The position numbers and the translations under genes are program-made. Of a stretch of DNA of 64,000 bases, positions 57,800-64,000 are shown in pieces (position 1 is the stretch's first letter; each line of letters opens with the position of its first letter). The notes below the pieces were generated by a model, which was not told where the DNA came from, did not search any database, and was given only the letters and a program-made list of their open reading frames with translations. This DNA comes from Demequina phytophila (lineage in GTDB: Bacteria; Actinomycetota; Actinomycetes; Actinomycetales; Demequinaceae): positions 434,001 to 498,000 of the forward strand of contig NZ_BBLW01000001.1 in NCBI RefSeq assembly GCF_000971135.1, in the 5' to 3' direction.

Positions 57800-57843
57800 G
57801 CGACGGCCGTCGGCAGACGCCCCGCGCGGGCGCCCGCCGGACG

Positions 57844-58311
57844 TCAGAGCGCCTTGCGCATCTTGACCGTCGTGACGTCGTATCCGACGGACTCGTAGAG
57901 CCGTCTCGCGGTCTCGTTGTGACCGAACACGCTCAGACCCAGCGTCCGGGCACCCGCGGCGCGGGCATGGTCCTCGGCCAGCAGCATCGCCGTTCGGCCG
58001 TAGCCCTTGCCTCGATGCCCAGGCTCGACCACGACGTCCCACACCCACCAGGCCGCCTCATCCTCGGATCGGTCGGGGCCGATCCAGAGGTAGCCGACGA
58101 CGCCGTCGACCTCATGCACGAGGTCGAACACGGCATGGTGCGCCGTGGGGGCACCGCTCGGGAACGACTCGGCGAGGGACTCCGCCGCATGCCTGTCGGC
58201 CTCGCTCGGCGGCTCGCCGGCTGCGACGAGGTCCGCGGCGTACTCGGCCTGGCACCGCGCCTGCCACGCGGAGAATCGGGAGGCCGGGATCGGGACGAGG
58301 GTGAGGGGCAT
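57844..58311 (-). CDS. GNAT family N-acetyltransferase
   Basis: This 155-residue acetyltransferase has the acetyl-CoA motif VVEPGHRGKGYGRTAMLLAE and the C-terminal FGHNETARRLYESVGYDV block. The substrate is unknown. ATG at 58309-58311 fits CAGAAT six bases upstream (leaderless); longer in-frame starts overlap this promoter. It is convergent with the AI-2E transporter. Confidence 0.9.
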   Translation of the reverse strand: MPLTLVPIPASRFSAWQARCQAEYAADLVAAGEPPSEADRHAAESLAESFPSGAPTAHHAVFDLVHEVDGVVGYLWIGPDRSEDEAAWWVWDVVVEPGHRGKGYGRTAMLLAEDHARAAGARTLGLSVFGHNETARRLYESVGYDVTTVKMRKAL

Positions 58312-58367
58312 GCGTGAATTCTGACACCGAGCCGTCCGCCGACGCTCCCCCGCGGACCAGCACAACA

Positions 58368-58396
58368 CGAAGGCCCCGGCAGCGCCGGGGCCTTCG
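58368..58396 (-). terminator. Terminator downstream of the FKBP gene
   Basis: Arms 58368-58380 and 58384-58396 form a perfect 13-bp stem with a three-base loop, 17 bp after the FKBP stop. It is the strongest terminator in this part of the window. Confidence 0.82.
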
Positions 58397-58413
58397 TCAT
58401 GAGCGGGAGCGGG

Positions 58414-59364
58414 TCAGCTCGCCGCGAGGATGTCCACCACGAACACGAGCGTCGAGTTCGCCGGGATGGTGTCCGACTCCTGGTCGCCGTAGCCGAGGTC
58501 CGGCGGGATGACCAGCAGCACCTGGCTGCCGACGCGCTGGCCGGCGAGGCCCTCGACCCAGCCGTCGATCAGCGAGCCGGTCGACAGGGTGAAGGACGTC
58601 GACGCGCCGCGGTCCCACGACGAGTCGAACTGGTCGCCGTTCCACAGCCAGCCCGTGTAGTGCACGGTGATCTGGTCGCCCTCGGCGACCTTGTCGCCGG
58701 TGCCCTCGATGAGCGGCTGAACCACCATCTCCGAGGGCTTCTTACCCGCGTCGGAGAAGTCGATCGACGGCTTGCCGTCGTCGTCGAGCGTGACGGTCGG
58801 CAGTCCGTCCGCGGGCTTCACCGCGGTGCCCTCGGCGCGCTCGAGCGGGGTCACGGCGCTGGTGGCCGTCACCGCCATGATGACCGCGGAGCCGTCCTCG
58901 GATGAGGTGTCGGGGTACGCGTAGAGGATCTGGGTGCCCACGTTCTGGCCGACGAGCGCGTCGTAGAGGTCCGCGACCACCTGGCCGTCGGTCATCGTGA
59001 CGACCTCGGGGGTGCCGGCGTCATAGGTGGAGTACAGCTGCGACGCGTCCGCGCCCGAGTAGACCACGTAGTCGAGGGTGACGTTTTGGCCGTCCTCGAT
59101 CTCCTCGCCGTCGCCGTCCGCGATGTGGCGCGTGGCGACGTCCGTCACCACGAGCGGGCTGTCGAACGTCAGGGCGGGCACGCCGTCCTCGTCCGCCCAC
59201 TCGATGGTCTCCAGCGCCGCCGCGTCCGCGGTCGGGTCGACCGCGGTGGCGGCGGACGCCGAGGCGGAGGGCGACGCGCCCGTCTCCGACGCGGGGCTGC
59301 ACGCGGCGAGGCCGAGCACGGCGATGGAGCCGAGCACGACGGCGGTGAGCGCGTTCTTCTTCAT
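58414..59364 (-). CDS. FKBP-type peptidyl-prolyl isomerase lipoprotein (two domains)
   Basis: This 316-residue lipoprotein has a signal with LAAC lipobox (Cys22), a Ser/Ala linker and two FKBP-like domains (about 60-180 and 205-316). The second has the active-site pattern VHYTGWLWNGDQFDSSWDRG, FTLSTGSLIDGWVEGLAG and IPPDLGYGDQESDTIPANSTLVFVVDI. The first is more diverged and may only bind. It folds proteins outside the membrane. ATG at 59362-59364; GAGGAGATC precedes it. Confidence 0.93.
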   Translation of the reverse strand: MKKNALTAVVLGSIAVLGLAACSPASETGASPSASASAATAVDPTADAAALETIEWADEDGVPALTFDSPLVVTDVATRHIADGDGEEIEDGQNVTLDYVVYSGADASQLYSTYDAGTPEVVTMTDGQVVADLYDALVGQNVGTQILYAYPDTSSEDGSAVIMAVTATSAVTPLERAEGTAVKPADGLPTVTLDDDGKPSIDFSDAGKKPSEMVVQPLIEGTGDKVAEGDQITVHYTGWLWNGDQFDSSWDRGASTSFTLSTGSLIDGWVEGLAGQRVGSQVLLVIPPDLGYGDQESDTIPANSTLVFVVDILAAS

Positions 59365-59561
59365 GGATCTCCTCACGAGGATCGGCCGCGATGGTCGCGA
59401 CCGTGCGCGGGTCGCGGTTCGACCCGGTAACCGATGGGCAGCCGCGCCTTCTTCCCGGCACCACCGCATCCTGATGCGGCCGTGACCTCGCGCGCGAGTG
59501 CCATGCCAGCGTACCCGCCGTTCCTGGGAGGTGGCTGTGAGGTGCGCGCCGATGGGGCCGC

Positions 59562-60296
59562 TCAGAGCTCGCGGTGCACCGTCTGGGCCGAGGTCTGCGC
59601 GGTCGCGAGCATGAGGATCTGATCGATGTTGACGTGCGTAGGGCGCGAGGCGACCCACCGCACCGCCTCGGCGATGTCCTCCGCGGTCATGGGCGTCACG
59701 CCCTCGTAGACCTTCGCCGCCTTCTCCGCGTCGCCGTCGAAGCGCACCAGGGAGAACTCGGTCTCGACCATGCCGGGGTCGATCTCGGACACGCGCACGG
59801 GCTGACCGAGCAGCTCGATGCGGAGGACCCGGGTGAGGGCGGCGACCGCGTGCTTGGCGGCGTTGTACCCGCCGCCGCCCTTGTAGGGCTCTCGCGCGGC
59901 GATCGAGCCGATGGTGATGACCTGACCGTCGCCCGACGCGACGAGCTTGGGCAGCAGCGCCTTGGTCACGCGGAGCGTGCCGAGCACGTTGACGTCGTAC
60001 ATGGCCTGCCACTGGTCGACGTCGGCCTCCGCGATGGACGCGGTGCCGAACGCGCCGCCGGCGTTGTTGAGCAGGAGGTCGCAGGTCTCGACCCGGGCGC
60101 AGAAGGCGTCGACGGACTCCTGATCGGTCACGTCGAGCGGGACGGCGGTGCCGCCGATCTCCGCCGCGAGCGCCTCGATGCGGTCCACGCGGCGCGCGCC
60201 GATGACCACATGCCAGCCGTCCGCCGCGAGGGCCCGCGCGCTGGCCGCGCCGATCCCGCTGCTCGCTCCGGTGATGACGGCCGTGCGCTGTGCCAT
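59562..60296 (-). CDS. Short-chain dehydrogenase/reductase
   Basis: This 244-residue SDR of the YdfG-like type has GASSGIGAASARALAADGW (NADP site), NNAGGAF, catalytic Ser in TIGSIAARE and YNAAKH (Tyr and Lys). It may reduce 3-hydroxy acids or serine-like substrates; the substrate is not certain. The ATG has GAAGGAG upstream. The gap to FKBP (59365-59561) holds an inverted repeat CCGCATC-CT-GATGCGG at 59464-59479 and no gene. Confidence 0.9.
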   Translation of the reverse strand: MAQRTAVITGASSGIGAASARALAADGWHVVIGARRVDRIEALAAEIGGTAVPLDVTDQESVDAFCARVETCDLLLNNAGGAFGTASIAEADVDQWQAMYDVNVLGTLRVTKALLPKLVASGDGQVITIGSIAAREPYKGGGGYNAAKHAVAALTRVLRIELLGQPVRVSEIDPGMVETEFSLVRFDGDAEKAAKVYEGVTPMTAEDIAEAVRWVASRPTHVNIDQILMLATAQTSAQTVHREL

Positions 60297-60354
60297 GCCT
60301 GTGCTCCTTCTCTGGTGAGGTGGTGCCTCAAGCATGCCCGGTCCGCGCTGCGGC

Positions 60355-62706
60355 TCAAGCCCCAGGGATTGCGCCGCGCGCGCCCACCCACGCGAAGAAG
60401 TCCTCGGCCGCGATCACGGGCTTGCCCCACTCGAGCGCCTTGCGGGCCTTCCCCGACTGCGTGCCGCGCTCCGCGACCACCAGCACGTCGGTGCGCGTCT
60501 TGGTCACGCTCGGCACCGGCACCAGCCCGGCGTCCTCGGCAAGCGCCATCATGCGCTCACGCTCCACCACACCCCGCCCGGGCGACACGACCGTGCCGGT
60601 GAAGCAGACCCGCGCCCCTGGCGTCAGCACCGCGGAGACCTCCACCGGCCCGTCGAGCACCAGATCGATGGGAAGCACGTCGACCCCGAAATGCTGCTCT
60701 GCCGCGCGGATGCGCGCGAGCGCCTCCGCGTCCTTGTCGACCACCCGGTCCCACGCCCCGACCAGCAGCCCCGCGAGCACCGCGCTCGGGTCGTCATCCG
60801 CGGAGAGGTTGCCGCCCACCACGAAGACCTCGGGCCCGCCCGTCTCGATCCGCGCCTGGAGGAAGCCCCGGCCACGCGGCCAGGAGGCGAACGGCGTGCC
60901 CGCCGCCAGCGCATCGTCCCCGTGCCGCCGGATCCAGCGCTCACCCGCGTCACGGAGCGCGCGCACTCGCTCGAGCGCCGTGGGCGCCTCGAGGCCCACC
61001 CGCTCGCCCGCGTCGAACGCGGTCGCGGGCAGCTCCGCGCCGAGCGCCATCGGCTCGACCACGCCGTTGCGCTTGAGCTCGAAGTCGATCCATCCGAGCG
61101 TCCGGTCGATGCCGACCCCCACGGGGATCCGGCCGGCGAGGAGGGGCGACAGGCTCGCCCACGCCTCGGCGAGCACGGGCGCGAGCTGCACGTCGCGCGT
61201 GGAGAGGCCGAACTCCGTCTGCGCGGCGAAGAGGTCGCTCGTGGGGTTGACCACGGTGGTCGCCTCGTCGCCCTCGTCGGTCACCACCGCGATCTCGACG
61301 GGCCGCGGCCGGTACCTGTCTCCCACCGACCCCACGGTGAGGGCGCTGAGGTAGACGTACCCGGCCGGGGCATCGTCCCCCGTGCTCGCGCGAGCGGCGG
61401 CCAGGAACCGGCGGATCCGGCCGTCGCTCTTGAGGTCGCGCGGGAGCACGTCGCGGCGCAGCACCAGGCCCTCGAGCGACGTGCAGCGGCTGAGCGCAAC
61501 GTAGAGCTGGCCGTTGGCGAACGTGCCGCCGGTGAGGTCGACCACCACGCGGTCGAGCGTCTGACCCTGGGCCTTGTGGATGGTGATGGCCCACGCGAGC
61601 TTCATGGGCAGCTGCGTGAACGACCCGACGACCTGCCGGTGCAGGCTCCCGCCCTCCATCACGGGCCGGGTGATGTCCCAGGTATAGGGACGGACGTCGA
61701 CCTGCCTGCCGTCGCGCAGCGCCACGGTGGCGACGGGGCCGTCCTGGTCGCGCCGCAGCACCAGCACCCGGCCGAGCGTGCCGTTGACCCAGCGGTCGGC
61801 AGGGTCGTTGTTGAGGAGCATCACCTGCGCCCCGACGGCGAGGTCGAGGCTGGGCTCGGCCGGCGTCTCGAACCCGTCCGTGTCGCCGGAGACCCGCGCG
61901 TCGTACGTGAGGATCGGGCTCGGCAGGCGCTCGAGCTCGCTGCGGTTGCGGGCGCGCACGATCCGGTTGGTGGTGGCCAGGGTGAGCCAGAACTCGTCGT
62001 GGGGCGGCTCGAAGCCGGGATGGGTGCGCGCGTTGAGGGCCGCCCTCGCGCCCTCGAGCAGGGCGCCGTCGCGCACCGCGTTGAGGATGTCGACCAGCTG
62101 CGTGTCGCCCAGCTGACGGAACACCGTGGTGAGCTCGACCACCGCGAAGTGGTCGCGGTCGAAGCGGCGCGCGGAGAAGAAGTACGGCGTGCCGTAGCGC
62201 TCGTCGAAGAAGTCGACCTCGTCGTCGCGGACCACGGGCGGGAGCTGATGCAGATCTCCGACGAGCACCAGCTGCACGCCGCCGAAGGGCTCGCCCGGCT
62301 GCGGGCCGAAGCGCTCGAGCGCGGCGACCAGCGCGTCGAACAGGTCGGCGCGGACCATCGACGCCTCGTCGACGATGAGGGTGTCGAGTCCCGCGAGCGT
62401 GCTCGCGAAGCGTCCGGGGAAGTATCCGGCCCCGCGCACCTGGTCCTCGTTCACGCCCATGGGGAAGGAGAACAGGCGGTGGATGGTGTAGCCGTCGACG
62501 TTGAGCGCGGCGATGCCGGTGGGGGCGACCGTCACCGCCGTGCGGTCGGTCGTGGCGAGGAAGTGCCTGATGAGGGTGGACTTTCCGGTCCCCGCGCGAC
62601 CCGTGAGGAACAGGTGACCGCCGCCGTGGAGGACCTCGAGGGCGCGCTCGAAGTCCTCGGTGAGGGTGATGCCCTCCCAGGGGCGCCGCGCGCGCTGCTC
62701 GCTCAT
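60355..62706 (-). CDS. Pif1-like helicase fused to a degenerate exonuclease-like region and a BRCT domain
   Basis: This 783-residue protein starts with a Pif1/RecD-like SF1B helicase: Walker A GRAGTGKST (36-44), DEASM (113-117), GDLHQLPP (150-157) and IHKAQGQTLD (376-385). Residues about 449-560 resemble a DnaQ-type DEDDh exonuclease fold, but the catalytic acids and His are not visible (LSALTV where DxE is expected, VGVGIDRTLGW where HNAxFD is expected). The C-terminus (about 696-775) is a BRCT domain (CFTGTVVSPGR, VTKTRTDVLVVAE, SGKARKALEWG). The start is ATG, with TAGGCT nine bases upstream. Two GGACGATGC words lie within. Confidence 0.9.
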   Translation of the reverse strand: MSEQRARRPWEGITLTEDFERALEVLHGGGHLFLTGRAGTGKSTLIRHFLATTDRTAVTVAPTGIAALNVDGYTIHRLFSFPMGVNEDQVRGAGYFPGRFASTLAGLDTLIVDEASMVRADLFDALVAALERFGPQPGEPFGGVQLVLVGDLHQLPPVVRDDEVDFFDERYGTPYFFSARRFDRDHFAVVELTTVFRQLGDTQLVDILNAVRDGALLEGARAALNARTHPGFEPPHDEFWLTLATTNRIVRARNRSELERLPSPILTYDARVSGDTDGFETPAEPSLDLAVGAQVMLLNNDPADRWVNGTLGRVLVLRRDQDGPVATVALRDGRQVDVRPYTWDITRPVMEGGSLHRQVVGSFTQLPMKLAWAITIHKAQGQTLDRVVVDLTGGTFANGQLYVALSRCTSLEGLVLRRDVLPRDLKSDGRIRRFLAAARASTGDDAPAGYVYLSALTVGSVGDRYRPRPVEIAVVTDEGDEATTVVNPTSDLFAAQTEFGLSTRDVQLAPVLAEAWASLSPLLAGRIPVGVGIDRTLGWIDFELKRNGVVEPMALGAELPATAFDAGERVGLEAPTALERVRALRDAGERWIRRHGDDALAAGTPFASWPRGRGFLQARIETGGPEVFVVGGNLSADDDPSAVLAGLLVGAWDRVVDKDAEALARIRAAEQHFGVDVLPIDLVLDGPVEVSAVLTPGARVCFTGTVVSPGRGVVERERMMALAEDAGLVPVPSVTKTRTDVLVVAERGTQSGKARKALEWGKPVIAAEDFFAWVGARGAIPGA

Positions 62707-62773
62707 CGTGGGGAGAGCCTACCCAGGGCGGCGGACACCGGCGCCGGCTCACCCCGGCCGCGGCATCGTCCCC

Positions 62774-63565
62774 TCAGCCGAGCGCGACCGGCTCGCGCAC
62801 GTCGTCCTCGGGGAGCGTGTCCGCAGTCGCGGTGACCTCCATCGCGACCAGCTCGACCGGCTCGCCGATGGTGGTGAGGAACGCCGTGTCCGCGGCGTCG
62901 CGTCCGGTGGCGATGCGGACCAACGCAGACCGCGGCGCGAGGGTGGTCGCGTCGACCACCAGCCAGCGGCCGTCCACCATCGCCTCCGCGACGGCGTGGA
63001 AGTCCATGGGCTCGAGCCCCGGCGCGTAGACCGCGGCCACCCGCGCGGGCACGTCGAGCGCCCGCAGCAGCGCGACCACCAGGTGCGCGAAGTCGCGGCA
63101 CACGCCTCGGCGCGACAGGAGGGTCTCGGCGGCGCCGCCGGTGGGATCGGTCGAGGTGCCGTCGTAGGTGAGGTGCGTGCCCACCCAGCTGGAGACGGCC
63201 GCGAGGAGCTCGACACCCGACAGGCCCGCGAACTCGTCGGCGGCCACGGGCGCGAGCGTGTCCGACTCGCAGTAGCGGCTGGGTCGCAGGTAGCGGATCG
63301 GGTCGATCTCCTCGACGACGGCGGCCTGGCTGCGTCCGTCCACGCGCGCCTCATACCTCACCTCGACGCGCCCGGCGGTGACGTCGACCGAGTGGAGGCG
63401 GGTGCCGTGCTGGTCCGCGATCTCGACGGGCTCGAGGGGCGCGCCGTCCTGGGTCACCGTGAGGGACTCCTCGGCGGCGCGGCCGTCGGCGACCGCGATG
63501 GCGAGCACCATGCGGGCCGGCCCGGTCGCGTCGAGGGTGAGGGAGGCGGTCACGTCGCGTCGCAT
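62774..63565 (-). CDS. Transglutaminase-like domain protein
   Basis: This 263-residue protein has an N-terminal beta region (1-about 100, Bact_transglu_N-like) and a transglutaminase core: RRGVCRDFAHLVVALLRALDVPAR (catalytic Cys), DFHAVAEAMVDG (His) and WLVVDATTLAPR (Asp). Such proteins act as proteases or cross-linking enzymes and often sit with circularly permuted ATP-grasp and alpha-E genes, not seen here. The 67-bp gap upstream of the helicase holds a GGACGATGC word (62763). Confidence 0.9.
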   Translation of the reverse strand: MRRDVTASLTLDATGPARMVLAIAVADGRAAEESLTVTQDGAPLEPVEIADQHGTRLHSVDVTAGRVEVRYEARVDGRSQAAVVEEIDPIRYLRPSRYCESDTLAPVAADEFAGLSGVELLAAVSSWVGTHLTYDGTSTDPTGGAAETLLSRRGVCRDFAHLVVALLRALDVPARVAAVYAPGLEPMDFHAVAEAMVDGRWLVVDATTLAPRSALVRIATGRDAADTAFLTTIGEPVELVAMEVTATADTLPEDDVREPVALG

Positions 63566-63592
63566 GCGGGAATGGTCGCACGCCGACGCGCG

Positions 63593-64000
63593 TCAGGCGT
63601 TCCAGGGGTCGATCAGCCGCACTCCGGTGTCTGCGAAGTCGTTGACGTTGCGGGTGGCGACGGCGCATCCATGCGCCGCCGCGGTCGCGGCGAGGTAGCC
63701 GTCCACGGTCGGAAGGGGTCGCCCGGCCGCACGCGCGCTCACAGCCATGTGGGCATAGCGGCGCGCGGCGTCCTCGTTGAACGGCAGGATCCTCGAGGGG
63801 AACAGGCCCAGCAACCGGTCGAGCATCGCGGCGAGCCTGTCCTTGCGGGCGCCGTCCGGCAGCGCTCCGATGCCGAACAGCAGCTCGGCGAGCGTCACGC
63901 CGGACAGGTACAGGGTGTCCGCCGCCTGGGCGTTGAGCCAACCGATGACGGCAGGGTCTGGAGCGGGCCGCATCGCCTCCGACACGACGTTGGTGTCGAG
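63593..64000 (-). CDS. PIN-domain toxin (VapC/FitB-like), 5' end cut by window edge
   Basis: The visible 135 codons begin LDTNVVSEAMRP, so only a few N-terminal residues are missing. PIN acids are present: Asp in LDTN, Glu in TLAELLFG and Asp in TVDGYLAATAAAHG, with a C-terminal NVNDFADTGV. It is a likely ribonuclease toxin of a type II toxin-antitoxin pair; the antitoxin gene would lie just beyond 64000. The nearest family is FitB-like VapC. Confidence 0.9.
   Translation of the reverse strand, partial: LDTNVVSEAMRPAPDPAVIGWLNAQAADTLYLSGVTLAELLFGIGALPDGARKDRLAAMLDRLLGLFPSRILPFNEDAARRYAHMAVSARAAGRPLPTVDGYLAATAAAHGCAVATRNVNDFADTGVRLIDPWNA

Noticed and set aside
57801-57837. Palindromes CGACGGCCGTCG and GCGGGCGCCCGC between convergent genes as a terminator
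   Set aside because: Neither leaves a loop or forms a stable separate hairpin, so the evidence is too weak.
63660-63685. GGCGCATCCATGCGCC inverted repeat in the PIN gene
   Set aside because: It lies inside conserved coding sequence and is explained by codons for the protein.

Overview
The window is a 64 kb chromosomal segment of a high-GC actinobacterium. Codon third positions are almost all G or C, and there are many GTG starts and leaderless promoters. The gene content resembles Micrococcales (Cellulomonadaceae/Demequinaceae-like); that placement is inference. Much of the gene order matches a block I recall from Mycobacterium tuberculosis (about Rv1002c to Rv1026): pmt/rsmI, metG, tatD, rpf, rsmA, ispE, pth, rplY, prs, glmU, tRNA-Gln, TetR, mfd, mazG, eno, ftsB, DUF501, ppx. 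Here the block is rearranged and interrupted by accessory operons.

Layout. 1-3.7 kb: rlmC (cut by the window edge), an AI-2E family transporter, msrA and a Bax-inhibitor-like membrane protein. 3.9-9.7 kb: a complete fructose phosphotransferase operon (DeoR regulator, fruK, fruA, ptsH, ptsI), followed by a MetF-like gene. 10.7-12.9 kb: a PadR-DUF1048-ABC exporter operon. 13-18.2 kb: yaeQ, a tRNA with a UAA anticodon, ppx, DUF501, ftsB, eno and mazG. 18.2-22.3 kb: a lipoprotein gene and mfd. 22.4-25.6 kb: an S-adenosylhomocysteine hydrolase-like gene, an amidohydrolase and a DUF985 cupin with overlapping ends. 25.7-28.2 kb: a polar amino-acid ABC importer. 28.2-33.4 kb: a small orphan, a DUF222-HNH protein, and a GH65 phosphorylase with a beta-phosphoglucomutase-like HAD. 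33.5-45.4 kb: an orphan protein, pth, rplY, DUF1206, PAP2, a glycosyltransferase, a membrane pyrophosphatase, an ECF sigma factor with a membrane partner, prs, glmU and tRNA-Gln. 45.5-55.8 kb: TetR, mscL, ispE, rsmA, an Rpf-like gene, tatD, metG, vanY, rsmI, pmt and an Lrp regulator. 56-64 kb: DUF308, a second AI-2E transporter, GNAT, FKBP, SDR, a Pif1-like helicase with a BRCT domain, a transglutaminase and a partial PIN toxin.

The most unusual signal belongs to no single gene. The nonamer GGACGATGC occurs 32 times by my reading count, in both orientations, about once per 2 kb, where about one is expected. Inside genes it is nearly always in one codon register, encoding Asp-Asp-Ala or Ala-Ser-Ser with otherwise avoided codons. 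It is enriched between genes and sits in a terminator hairpin. These are hallmarks of a selected genome-wide DNA word, such as an uptake-like or Chi-like sequence or a nucleoid protein site. Other items worth checking are leaderless genes whose -10 box includes the previous gene's TAG stop, a class-I-shaped tRNA with a UAA anticodon, a helicase fused to an apparently dead exonuclease fold and a BRCT domain, and a membrane pyrophosphatase with a lipoprotein signal.

No gap between genes exceeds 300 bp. I saw no rRNA, CRISPR array, insertion sequence or prophage.
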